Shown: positions 23,801 to 32,682, counted from the stretch's first letter. The stretch is DNA of 33,201 bases from an uncultured Eubacterium sp. (GCA_945946665.1 CAMEWO010000023.1:1-33201), one strand, 5' to 3'. The notes: generated by a model not told the origin, from the letters alone. Numbers and translations: made by a program.

Positions 23801-25597
23801 ATGAAACATTTAGTTGTTAATGATAATGTAAAGTTAGTTAAGGAAGAAAAATATATTTTTGTTGATCAGCTAATGGCTAATAAAGTATTAGCTTATAACA
23901 AAAATATAAATTATTGTGTGATTAAAAACCCTTGGTTAAATAAAGAAAGATATCAAGAGGCTCACGACTATATTGCGAGCTTTAAAAAGAAAGTATTATC
24001 AGAATTAGTAGAACAACTAAATGAAATTTATAAGTTAAAATTTGATTATAATCAGTGGAACATTCTTATTGGTATGTGGTTAACTGATATATTATTTTTA
24101 ATTTATGATCATTATACAAGAATTACTTCAATAGACGAGAGATTCAATCTTGTAATAAATAAAATAAATATAGAAACTAATAGGAGTGTAGCTGAAAGTA
24201 TATCAAGTATGGTATGTGATGACTATTTTAACGCTTTTATATATTCGGTGATATGCAAAGAATTAGGAATTGAAATTATTTATAAAGAGGAAAGAGATTC
24301 TACAAAAGTAATAAAAAAATTGTGTTATTATATGCAATCAAAATATGGTAGAAAAAAAATAGCGGATAAGTTAATTAAAAAGAAAAGAAAATCAAAGCAT
24401 GATTTTAATGGTGCAATAATAGATAAGGTGAAAGAAGGCACAGAAATAGTTGTTATAAAAGGGAGATTTCCAAATGGTTTAGAAAATGCTATAAAAGATG
24501 AAGTCGGAGATAGGATAGTAATGTTTTCGGATTCTGATTTTGAAAACATAGAGAGTTATATAATATGCGATACTCAAGATGAACATCCCATTAGTATAAA
24601 CTTTGATAATTTAACATTTGATAATAGATTTGAAGAGATTGCTGCAAAGATAGTGCCATGTATAATTCCTGAAGAATTCTGTGTGAATAATTTTATCAAT
24701 ATTTATAAAAAAGCAGAAAATATTATAAAACAATGGAATATAAAAAAAATATATTCTAGCGCATATATTGGAATAGGTTTTTTGGCATCTATGTGTGCAT
24801 CCTTAGAATATGATAAAAATGTTGAGGTTATAGATATTCAACATTCAGCAGGGTATAATTTGAATAATAGTGCCATATATAATGAATCATTAGTATTTGA
24901 TAAAATATTAACATGGGGATGGAAAACAGGACGTAAAATATATGGATGTGATATAGATAGTTTTAGTATAAATAGAACAATTTTGTCAGAAAATATGTCA
25001 TACGATAGTAAAAGTGATAGAATTTTATATGCAACTAATCAAATTGAAAGCTACGAAGTTGGCAGAGGATTGATATGCGATAATTATGAAAAAAGACATT
25101 TTGAGTTAATAGATGAGTTAAATGAAGATGAAAAAAAACATTTGATTGTCAGATTGTTTACGGATGATATTAATAGTTCTATCATGCATAAGTACATATG
25201 TGAATATAAAAATATAAAACTTGAAAATGTAAGAGAGATAAAGTTTTATGACAGTTTATCACGTAGTAAATTATTAATATGTGATAGTTATGGCTCTACG
25301 CATATTGAGTCAATGATATTGAATCATCCAGTAATGTTTTTTAATGGAATAGACATGCCAATAAAGAATGAACAAGTTGAAGATTTGTTAGATGAATTAA
25401 AGAAAGTATATATATATGCAGACTCACCAAAAGAATTAATGGACAATTATAGAAAAATAGATAATATAAAACAATGGTGGGATAGTTCTATTGTGCAGGA
25501 AACGGTGAAGAGATATCTTGACGTATGTGCGAATGGTTATAATAAAGATTTAAAAAAGATATGGATAAGCGAATTTTTAAAGGAAAACATAAATTGA
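23801..25597 (+). CDS. LIC12162-family putative transferase
   Basis: The ATG at 23801 is 8 bases after GGGAGA; the in-frame GTG at 23795 shares its first base with the previous stop. The 598-aa product has no signal peptide or membrane helix. Its front region QWNILIGMWLTDILFLIYDH (about 78-97) and later segments (VIDIQHSAGYN near 344, WGWKTGRKIYG near 370, LLICDSYGSTHIESMILNHP near 490) fit the LIC12162 family of large putative transferases from O-antigen and nonulosonic acid loci. The C-terminal half resembles a GT-B donor domain. It directly follows pseC, so transfer of pseudaminic acid is a reasonable guess. Confidence 0.7.
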   Translation: MKHLVVNDNVKLVKEEKYIFVDQLMANKVLAYNKNINYCVIKNPWLNKERYQEAHDYIASFKKKVLSELVEQLNEIYKLKFDYNQWNILIGMWLTDILFLIYDHYTRITSIDERFNLVINKINIETNRSVAESISSMVCDDYFNAFIYSVICKELGIEIIYKEERDSTKVIKKLCYYMQSKYGRKKIADKLIKKKRKSKHDFNGAIIDKVKEGTEIVVIKGRFPNGLENAIKDEVGDRIVMFSDSDFENIESYIICDTQDEHPISINFDNLTFDNRFEEIAAKIVPCIIPEEFCVNNFINIYKKAENIIKQWNIKKIYSSAYIGIGFLASMCASLEYDKNVEVIDIQHSAGYNLNNSAIYNESLVFDKILTWGWKTGRKIYGCDIDSFSINRTILSENMSYDSKSDRILYATNQIESYEVGRGLICDNYEKRHFELIDELNEDEKKHLIVRLFTDDINSSIMHKYICEYKNIKLENVREIKFYDSLSRSKLLICDSYGSTHIESMILNHPVMFFNGIDMPIKNEQVEDLLDELKKVYIYADSPKELMDNYRKIDNIKQWWDSSIVQETVKRYLDVCANGYNKDLKKIWISEFLKENIN

Positions 25598-25669
25598 AAT
25601 ACCTATAATGGTGATATTGTTATAAGAGAATTAGAATGTAAAATAAAAAAGTTTTAAGGGGAATTATGT

Positions 25670-26329
25670 ATGAAGACAGTAGCATTTGTACCAATAAAGT
25701 TAAATAATCAAAGAACACCGGGTAAAAATACAAAAAAATTTGATGATGGTTCAGCGTTGATAACAGTTTTCTTAAGAACATTAGTTAAAGTAAAAGAATT
25801 TGATGAAATATATGTGTTTTGCAGTAATCAAGAGATAAAAGATTATTTGATTGAAGGGGTAGAGTATTTAGAAAGACCAAAATATTTAGATACCCAGGAA
25901 GCGACACCCCAACAAATTATGGGCGAATTTATTAAGAGAGTTGATGCTGACATATATGCTGTTTGTCATTGTACATCGCCATTTGTTACGGCCGAACATT
26001 TTAGTGAATGCGTGAATGCTGTAATAAGTGCAAAAAATGATTCATCATTTACAGCGGAAAAAATTCAAAGATTATTATGGTCGAGTGATAATAAACCATT
26101 TAATTTTGATCCGACTAATATACCAAGAACTCAGGATTTGAAGCCTATATATAATGAGGTATCTGCTGCATATGTATTTAAAAAGGAAGTGTTTGAAAAA
26201 TATAAACGAAGAATTGGTATCAATCCTCATATTACAGAGGTATCTGGAGTTGAATGCGTTGATATAGATTATCCAGAAGATTTTGAAATAGCTAATGCAA
26301 TATATATGTCGATTGTAAAATGGAGATAA
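25670..26329 (+). CDS. Second, divergent CMP-sugar synthetase (NeuA/KdsB-like)
   Basis: The 219-aa nucleotidyltransferase has AFVPIKLNNQRTPGKNTKKF in place of the usual ARGGSKRIPKKN loop. It continues with EIYVFCSN, VCHCTSPFVTAEHFSEC, IPRTQDLKPIYNEVSAAYVF and VECVDIDYPEDFEIANAIY. The overall plan is that of CMP-acylneuraminate synthetases, but the CTP loop is altered, so it is not a copy of PseF. It forms a unit with the aldolase-like gene (gap 5) and the KdsC-like phosphatase, which suggests a different 2-keto-3-deoxy acid as substrate. AAGGGG stands 8 bases before the ATG. Confidence 0.8.
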   Translation: MKTVAFVPIKLNNQRTPGKNTKKFDDGSALITVFLRTLVKVKEFDEIYVFCSNQEIKDYLIEGVEYLERPKYLDTQEATPQQIMGEFIKRVDADIYAVCHCTSPFVTAEHFSECVNAVISAKNDSSFTAEKIQRLLWSSDNKPFNFDPTNIPRTQDLKPIYNEVSAAYVFKKEVFEKYKRRIGINPHITEVSGVECVDIDYPEDFEIANAIYMSIVKWR

Positions 26330-26334
26330 TAGAT

Positions 26335-27954
26335 ATGAATCATGCAATGTTACTTGATTGTACTTTAAGAGATGGGGCTTATATTGTTGATAAGACATTT
26401 GGTGATGATACAATAATAGGAATTATTAATGGACTTGTGAAATCTAGGATTGATTGTATAGAAATTGGTTTCTTTCAGGATGAAGGATTTGGACCAGGTA
26501 AAACCGTTTATAAAAATTCGGCAGATGCCCAAAAATATATCCCGTCAGATAAAGGTGAAAGTATTTTTACAGTTTTGGCAGATTGTAGTAGATATTCAAT
26601 TGAAAATTTAGATGAGTGTACAGGTGATTCAATTGATGCAGTTAGAGAGTGTTTCTTTAAAAGTGAGAGATATAAAGCTATTGATAATTGTAAAACCATA
26701 ATAAAAAAGGGATATAAATGTTTTGTTCAGCCTGTTGATATATTAGGATATAATGATATAGAATTAATAGAACTGATTAATATTATCAATGAGGTTGAGC
26801 CTTATTGTTTATCAATAGTTGATACATTTGGTTCTATGTATCAAGAGGATTTGCATAGAGTGTTTGAAATTATTAACCATAACTTGACACCAAGCTGTAA
26901 GGTAGGGTTTCATTCGCATAATAATATGCAATTGTCAAATGCACTTTCTCAAGAGTTCTTAAGAATGGCTTATGGAAAAAGGAAGGTTATTATTGATGGA
27001 ACTATTTCTGGAATGGGAAGAGGAGCAGGAAATACACCGACTGAATTAATAGCACAATATATGGTTTCACAGTTGGGATATAATTATGATATGGATGAGT
27101 TGTTAGATATTATTGATGATTACATGGATAATATTAAATCAAAATGCAGTTGGGGATATTCAACTTCATATTTTGTTGCGGGGAGTTATGGAGCACATGT
27201 TAACAATATTGCGTACTTATCTCAGAAAAATAGTATTCGTTCCAAGGACATTAGGTATATATTAAATAAAGTTGGTTCAGATGCTAGAAAACGTTATGAC
27301 TATGATTTATTAGAAAAGACATATATAGAATATTTGGAAGCAAATGTTAATGATGACTTAGCACTAAATAAATTGTATCAACAGTTGAACAATAAAGAAA
27401 TTCTGATATTAGTTCCTGGAAAAAGTGTATCTGTTGAACAAGATAGGATAAAGGATTATATTCAGAATAATAATCCTGTTGTAATTAGTGTTAGTTATGT
27501 TGATGCAAATTTTATAGCAGATTATGTATATATGAGTAATGTTCGAAGATATAACTATTGGAAGGATAAAGAATTGTTTATATCAAAGAAAAAAATAATA
27601 ACATCGAATATTAAAGTTGCAAAGGAAAATGAGTCTGAATATATTATTTCGTTTAATAATTTAGTAAAATGCGGTTGGAATCATATTGATAATTCTACAC
27701 TTATGTTGTTAAGATTATTAGATAAATTAGAAGTTGGCAGTATTGCAATAGCTGGATTTGACGGATATAGCTTTGATGGAGATATAATATCCAATTATGC
27801 ATCAAAAGAACTTGAATTATCAAATGTTGTAGATAATCCAACAGAACTAAATAAAGAAATATACGGTATGTTAGAAGATTATAATGAAACTAGAAAAAGT
27901 AAGATTGCAATAAAATTTATTACGGAATCTCGTTTCGCTGAGATATTTGAGTAA
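26335..27954 (+). CDS. DRE-TIM pyruvate-aldolase-like protein with extra C-terminal domain
   Basis: The ATG at 26335 is 8 bases after GGAGA; an ATG at 26320 overlaps that site. The product has 539 aa. Residues 1 to about 290 are an HMGL-like barrel close to 4-hydroxy-2-oxovalerate aldolase (DmpG): LLDCTLRDGAY (6-16), CIEIGFF, the metal-binding GFHSHNNMQLSNA (about 191-203) and DGTISGMGRGAGNTPTELI (about 220-238). Such enzymes use a metal and pyruvate enolate to add to an aldehyde. Residues about 350-539 form a separate domain starting ILILVPGKSVSVEQDRIKDY, which recalls the DUF115/MptE-like Rossmann domain. Together with the flanking CMP-synthetase and phosphatase it may build a 2-keto-3-deoxy sugar acid. 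Substrate and direction are not proven. Confidence 0.82.
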   Translation: MNHAMLLDCTLRDGAYIVDKTFGDDTIIGIINGLVKSRIDCIEIGFFQDEGFGPGKTVYKNSADAQKYIPSDKGESIFTVLADCSRYSIENLDECTGDSIDAVRECFFKSERYKAIDNCKTIIKKGYKCFVQPVDILGYNDIELIELINIINEVEPYCLSIVDTFGSMYQEDLHRVFEIINHNLTPSCKVGFHSHNNMQLSNALSQEFLRMAYGKRKVIIDGTISGMGRGAGNTPTELIAQYMVSQLGYNYDMDELLDIIDDYMDNIKSKCSWGYSTSYFVAGSYGAHVNNIAYLSQKNSIRSKDIRYILNKVGSDARKRYDYDLLEKTYIEYLEANVNDDLALNKLYQQLNNKEILILVPGKSVSVEQDRIKDYIQNNNPVVISVSYVDANFIADYVYMSNVRRYNYWKDKELFISKKKIITSNIKVAKENESEYIISFNNLVKCGWNHIDNSTLMLLRLLDKLEVGSIAIAGFDGYSFDGDIISNYASKELELSNVVDNPTELNKEIYGMLEDYNETRKSKIAIKFITESRFAEIFE

Positions 27955-27962
27955 GGTGTATT

Positions 27963-28460
27963 ATGATAAAATTTTTGGTTATGGATGTTGATGGCACATT
28001 GACAGATGGAAAAATCTATATGGGAAAAGATGGCGAGGTATGTAAGGCTTTTGATATTAAGGATGGATGTGGCATTAAAGATATTTTGCCTAAGCATGAA
28101 ATTATTCCTGTGATTATAACAGCAAGATCTAGTGTAATTGTGAAAAATAGATGTGAAGAACTTGGTATATCAATGTGCTATCAGGGAACGAGACATAAAT
28201 ATGATAAATTAATGGAAATTATATCAGATTATAATAATGAGCATGGCGAAAAATACACATTAGAAAATTGTGCGTATATAGGTGACGATATAGTAGATTT
28301 ATTCTGTATGAAAGAGATTAAAAAAAGTAATGGTATTGTTGGTTGTCCACAAAATTCAACAAAAGAGGTGGTTGAAGTCTCTGATTTTGTGTCTCATTGT
28401 AAAGGCGGAGAAGGTGCAGTACGAGAATTTATAGAGTGGATAGTTGAAAAAAGCCTATAA
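27963..28460 (+). CDS. KdsC-like HAD phosphatase
   Basis: The 165-aa C0-type HAD protein is the size of KdsC. DVDGTLTDGKIYMGKDGEVC (residues 8-27) has the two catalytic Asp residues, AFDIKDGCGIK follows, ITARSS is motif II, YIGDDIVDL is motif IV and GGEGAVREFIEWI is the KdsC-type tail that closes the active site of the neighbouring subunit. KdsC enzymes hydrolyse Kdo-8-phosphate, and relatives hydrolyse Kdn-9-phosphate. No kdsA or kdsD is present. The gap to the aldolase gene is 8 bases, so the likely substrate is the phosphorylated product of that aldolase. Confidence 0.87.
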   Translation: MIKFLVMDVDGTLTDGKIYMGKDGEVCKAFDIKDGCGIKDILPKHEIIPVIITARSSVIVKNRCEELGISMCYQGTRHKYDKLMEIISDYNNEHGEKYTLENCAYIGDDIVDLFCMKEIKKSNGIVGCPQNSTKEVVEVSDFVSHCKGGEGAVREFIEWIVEKSL

Positions 28461-28524
28461 ATTTTTACTTACAGTTTTTATATAAATAATTAGTTGTGGT
28501 AAACATACCATAGGAGAAAAAATT

Positions 28525-29421
28525 ATGAAAGGCATAATTTTAGCAGGTGGATCGGGTACAAGGCTGTATCCATTAACAAAAGTTACAAGTAAACAGTTAT
28601 TACCAGTATATGATAAACCGATGATATATTATCCGATGTCGGTATTAATGAATGCAGGGATAAGGGACATTCTTATTATATCTACTCCACAGGATACACC
28701 AAGATTTCAGGATTTGCTGGGGGATGGCCATCAATTTGGTGTTAATCTGTCATATGCAGTTCAGCAGGTACCAGGTGGGTTGGCACAGGCATTTATTATA
28801 GGTGCAGATTTTATAGGTGATGATACTGTTGCTATGGTGCTCGGTGATAATATATTTGCTGGGCATGGTCTTAAGAAACGTATGGAAGCAGCAGTTGAAA
28901 GAGCTGATAGTGGTGAAGGTGCGACGGTATTCGGATACTATGTTGATGACCCTGAGAGATTTGGTATAGTGGAATTCGATAAGAATGGTAAAGCTGTATC
29001 AATTGAGGAGAAGCCAGAGAATCCAAAGAGTAATTACTGTGTGACTGGATTATATTTCTACGATAATCTTGTGGTTGATTATGCTAAGAGTCTTAAGCCA
29101 TCTGCACGAGGAGAGCTGGAGATTACAGACCTTAACCGTATTTATCTTGAAGATGGTTCGCTTAATGTCGAGCTTCTTGGACAGGGATTTACATGGCTTG
29201 ATACAGGTACGCATGAGAGTCTTGTGGATGCTACAAATTTTGTTAAAACGGTGGAGCAACACCAGCACAGAAAGATTGCGTGTCTTGAAGAAATTGCTTA
29301 TCTTAATGGGTGGATCAGCAAGGGTGAGCTGATGAGTGTGTATGAGATTATGAAGAAGAATCAGTATGGACAGTACCTGAAGGATGTCATGGATGGCAAA
29401 TATCAGGAACGTTTATACTAG
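28525..29421 (+). CDS. rmlA: Glucose-1-phosphate thymidylyltransferase, RmlA
   Basis: The 298-aa enzyme makes dTDP-glucose. It starts [20 protein letters not shown] with the nucleotide loop, then [49 protein letters not shown] and [10 protein letters not shown], all standard for the family. AGGAG precedes the ATG. It feeds RmlB (gap 30). With no RmlC or RmlD nearby, the intermediate is likely diverted to the FdtA/FdtB route. Confidence 0.95.
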   Translation: MKGIILAGGSGTRLYPLTKVTSKQLLPVYDKPMIYYPMSVLMNAGIRDILIISTPQDTPRFQDLLGDGHQFGVNLSYAVQQVPGGLAQAFIIGADFIGDDTVAMVLGDNIFAGHGLKKRMEAAVERADSGEGATVFGYYVDDPERFGIVEFDKNGKAVSIEEKPENPKSNYCVTGLYFYDNLVVDYAKSLKPSARGELEITDLNRIYLEDGSLNVELLGQGFTWLDTGTHESLVDATNFVKTVEQHQHRKIACLEEIAYLNGWISKGELMSVYEIMKKNQYGQYLKDVMDGKYQERLY

Positions 29422-29451
29422 AATAACATTTGGAAGAAAAGAGAGTATGGT

Positions 29452-30495
29452 ATGAACATTATTGTTACAGGCGGAGCGGGATTTATTGGTAGTAATTTTA
29501 TATTTCACATGTTGAAGAAGTATCCAAATTATCGCATTATATGTCTTGATAAGCTTACATATGCTGGTAATCTATCTACCTTGGCACCAGTTATGGACAA
29601 TCCTAATTTTAGATTTGTGAAAGTGGATATATGTAACCGAGATATGGTTTATAAGTTATTTGAAGAGGAGCAGCCAGATATGGTCGTCAATTTTGCTGCG
29701 GAATCGCATGTTGACCGTTCTATAGAGGATCCAGAAGTATTCCTTGATACGAATATTAAGGGAACTGCGGTACTTATGGATGCTTGCAGAAAATATGGGA
29801 TTAAGCGTTATCATCAGGTCTCAACGGATGAGGTATATGGTGACTTGCCACTTGACAGGCCTGATATATTCTTTACGGAGGAAACTCCGATACATACAAG
29901 TTCGCCTTACAGTTCATCTAAGGCAGGAGCAGATTTGCTTGTGCTTGCATATCATCGCACATATGGGTTGCCTGTATCTATCAGCCGTTGCTCTAATAAC
30001 TATGGCCCATATCATTTTCCAGAGAAATTGATTCCGCTTATGATAGTAAATGCTTTAGCTGACAAGCAATTGCCTGTATATGGTGAGGGGTTAAATGTGC
30101 GTGATTGGCTTTACGTTGAGGATCATTGTAAGGCTATTGACCTTATAATTCATAGAGGACGTGTAGGCGAGGTCTACAATGTTGGCGGGCATAATGAAAA
30201 GACAAATATTGAGATTGTAAGACTTATATGCAAGGAACTTGGTAAGCCGGAATCGTTAATTACACATGTGGCTGACCGAAAGGGGCATGATATGCGTTAT
30301 GCTATTGACCCCACAAAAATTCATAATGAACTGGGGTGGCTTCCTGAGACACGATTTGAAGATGGTATCAAGAAAACTATTAAGTGGTATCTAAATAATC
30401 GTGAATGGTGGGATGCTATTATCAGTGGGGAATATCAGAATTATTATGAGAAAATGTATGGTGGTCGCTGTATGTCAGATGTAAACGTCAAGTAA
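29452..30495 (+). CDS. rmlB: dTDP-glucose 4,6-dehydratase, RmlB
   Basis: The 347-aa extended short-chain dehydrogenase has the NAD loop VTGGAGFIGSNF (residues 5-16), FAAESHVDRSI near 84, the catalytic STDEVYGDLP near 125, and YSSSKAGADLLV with the YXXXK site near 160. It makes dTDP-4-keto-6-deoxyglucose, the substrate of the ketoisomerase at 12967. The ribosome binding site is weak (GAGAG). Base use in rmlA and rmlB is less AT-rich than in the two genes that follow. Confidence 0.95.
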   Translation: MNIIVTGGAGFIGSNFIFHMLKKYPNYRIICLDKLTYAGNLSTLAPVMDNPNFRFVKVDICNRDMVYKLFEEEQPDMVVNFAAESHVDRSIEDPEVFLDTNIKGTAVLMDACRKYGIKRYHQVSTDEVYGDLPLDRPDIFFTEETPIHTSSPYSSSKAGADLLVLAYHRTYGLPVSISRCSNNYGPYHFPEKLIPLMIVNALADKQLPVYGEGLNVRDWLYVEDHCKAIDLIIHRGRVGEVYNVGGHNEKTNIEIVRLICKELGKPESLITHVADRKGHDMRYAIDPTKIHNELGWLPETRFEDGIKKTIKWYLNNREWWDAIISGEYQNYYEKMYGGRCMSDVNVK

Positions 30496-30517
30496 AAATC
30501 GTCATTTGGAAAGATAC

Positions 30518-30546
30518 TTGCCGTTTACAATAAAGTATTTTACAAT
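30518..30546 (+). promoter_or_regulatory. Likely promoter for the last two genes
   Basis: TTGCCG (30518-30523), a 17-base spacer and TACAAT (30541-30546) match the vegetative consensus at four and five of six bases. The ATG at 30633 lies about 80 bases from the expected start of transcription. The gap after rmlB (137 bases) is the longest inside the locus. Confidence 0.5.
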
Positions 30547-30632
30547 AATGTGGGTGATTTACGGTTATCTAAATAGAGTTGTACAGTTTATTTTGTGAAT
30601 TAACAGAGTGTATGAAATTAATGAGGAAAATA

Positions 30633-31574
30633 ATGGAAATTGTAGAATTAACAGCTAAAGAATATGACAATATGATGCATGAAGATGTTCCTGTTTTTAG
30701 TAGGCTTGCATTTCTTGAATTGAATAGTGAGAAAGTTGACAAGATACATTATCTTGCGGGGAAAGATAAGAAAATAAGAGTGTTATTAGCAATTGGAGAG
30801 AAAAATGGTGAGTGGATGGCTCCTTTTTCAGCCCCATTTGCTAATATTGTTATGGTCAGAAAAGATACATCAATTGCATATTTGTGGGAGTTTATTCAAT
30901 TATTGATTAATTACGTTAAAGCTAATAAGGGAAGATTAATTAATATTTATTTGCCAGCAGATATATATGGTGCTCAAGATAATTCTCGTATTTATAATGC
31001 CTTATTGGGGAATGGATTTAATATAGAGTTTGAAGATGTTAATTATTCATTTGATTTAAATTCTTTTGAGTTGAACTCATATGAGCAATTAATGCATTAT
31101 AATGCACGTAAGAATTTGAGAATTGCGATGACATGTGATAATAAATTTATTCGTTGTGAAACGCAAAAAGAAAAGGAAGAAGCGTATGATATAATAAAAA
31201 TAAATAGGGAAGCTAGAGGATATCCATTAAGAATGACTAAGGAACAGGTTATGTCCACAATAAAAGTTGTAAATCATGACTTTTTTTTGGTGAAAAATAA
31301 TGGAATTACTATTGCATCAGCGATAGTATATAGATTAACATCAAGGATTGCCCAAGTAGTTTATTGGGGAGATGTTCCTGATGTTGGTGAGTTTAAGCCT
31401 ATTAATTTTATTTCATTTAATTTAGTAAAGTATTATAAACAATTAGGATTTGATATATTGGATATAGGCATTTCGACAGAACATGGAATACCTAATTATG
31501 GATTATGTAACTTTAAAGAAAGTCTGGGATGTATTCCATCCACAAAAATAAGAATGAAAATTGATTTAAAATAA
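30633..31574 (+). CDS. GNAT/FemAB-like acyltransferase
   Basis: The ATG at 30633 follows GAGGA by 5 bases; the longer frame from 30579 has no good site. The 313-aa protein looks like two GNAT-like halves. The second half, with FFLVKNNGITIASAIVYRL, VVYWGDVPD and GFDILDIGIS, matches the BioF2/FemAB-type acetyltransferase group. The end (YGLCNFKESLGCIPSTKIRM) is the usual FemAB-type closing motif. Such enzymes add acyl or aminoacyl groups to amino sugars or peptidoglycan. Here it may decorate an amino sugar of the glycan. Confidence 0.72.
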   Translation: MEIVELTAKEYDNMMHEDVPVFSRLAFLELNSEKVDKIHYLAGKDKKIRVLLAIGEKNGEWMAPFSAPFANIVMVRKDTSIAYLWEFIQLLINYVKANKGRLINIYLPADIYGAQDNSRIYNALLGNGFNIEFEDVNYSFDLNSFELNSYEQLMHYNARKNLRIAMTCDNKFIRCETQKEKEEAYDIIKINREARGYPLRMTKEQVMSTIKVVNHDFFLVKNNGITIASAIVYRLTSRIAQVVYWGDVPDVGEFKPINFISFNLVKYYKQLGFDILDIGISTEHGIPNYGLCNFKESLGCIPSTKIRMKIDLK

Positions 31575-31611
31575 AAAGAAAGGAATATGTTGTTTTTGAC
31601 ATAATAAAAAG

Positions 31612-32682
31612 ATGAATTTTTTAAATATTGAAAATTATCGTTCGAGTATTATTAATGATCTTAAGAAGGATGGAAGAAAAGTGGTTATTTATGGGACAGG
31701 AAAATTTGCATGTTCTGTTGCAGAAGTGATTATAAATAATAATATACCATTATATTGTTTTGTTGACAAAACTGAATACTATTATAAAGATAAAACTATA
31801 ATTGTTTGTGATAATGAATACAAATGTATTTTATTAAAAGATATGGACCTTGAGCAAACAGAATATAATGTTATATATGGATTTATCGAGTACGATAAAA
31901 TTAAAGAATGTAGAGATATTTTCAAATCATGTAAGTATGTAGATTATCTTGATGTATATCCTTCTCATATCATGGAATACGATTATTTGAAGAATAATTC
32001 TGTTGCTTTTAAAGAATTATATAGTGTTTTGAAAGATGATGAATCTAAAATGGTTCTTGAAGCCTATTTGCATGCAAGATATACAGGAGATGTAAAAGCG
32101 ATTAGCCAATTAAAGCATGGTAATACAATGTATGATTGGGAACTATTGGATATTAAGAAAGAAGATATTTTAATAGAAGGTGGTGCATACGTTGGAGATA
32201 CTATTTTAGAAATTAAAAATCAATATGGATACTTGCCTGAAGAAATATATGCATTTGAACCGGATAGTTCAAATTTGATGCAGCTAATTAATGCTTTCTT
32301 ACCTGAAGAATTACGGAAAATTCATCCTATAGCAGCTGGGCTTTATAAAGAAGATACAATTTTACGTTTTAATGAGTTTGGTAATTTGGGTTCTTCTATT
32401 TCAGAAAATGGTAATTGTGAGATAAAAGCATATGCATTAGATGGACATGAAGCATTTATTAATGTATCAGTTATTAAGATGGATATTGAGGGAAGTGAGT
32501 TGGATGCTCTAAAAGGTGCTTCAAAAATCATAGAAAAAAACAAGCCTAAACTTGCAATTTGTGTTTATCATAATAATCAGGATTTGTTGAATATATTCAA
32601 TTTTTTGAAGCCTTTTGGGTATGATTTTTTTATGAGACAGCATAGTTGTTCGTGCGAGGAAACTGTTTTATATGCAATTTAA
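31612..32682 (+). CDS. FkbM-family methyltransferase with N-terminal Rossmann-like module
   Basis: The 356-aa protein has a front domain with VVIYGTGKFACSVAEVI (about residues 24-40) and PLYCFVDKT. This is a nucleotide-binding-like module often fused to glycan enzymes. The FkbM domain follows: DILIEGGAYVGDTILEI (the SAM loop, about 184-200), YAFEPDSSN and VIKMDIEGSELDALKGAS near 291. FkbM enzymes O-methylate sugars or polyketides, so sugar capping or decoration is likely. The ATG at 31612 lacks a clear ribosome binding site; a 5-codon frame (31587-31604) with AAAGGA stands just before it and could couple translation. Confidence 0.83.
   Translation: MNFLNIENYRSSIINDLKKDGRKVVIYGTGKFACSVAEVIINNNIPLYCFVDKTEYYYKDKTIIVCDNEYKCILLKDMDLEQTEYNVIYGFIEYDKIKECRDIFKSCKYVDYLDVYPSHIMEYDYLKNNSVAFKELYSVLKDDESKMVLEAYLHARYTGDVKAISQLKHGNTMYDWELLDIKKEDILIEGGAYVGDTILEIKNQYGYLPEEIYAFEPDSSNLMQLINAFLPEELRKIHPIAAGLYKEDTILRFNEFGNLGSSISENGNCEIKAYALDGHEAFINVSVIKMDIEGSELDALKGASKIIEKNKPKLAICVYHNNQDLLNIFNFLKPFGYDFFMRQHSCSCEETVLYAI

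Noticed and set aside
27963-28460. KdsC as part of a Kdo pathway for lipopolysaccharide
   Set aside because: No kdsA, kdsB or kdsD is nearby and the window looks Gram-positive; the aldolase partner gives a better explanation.
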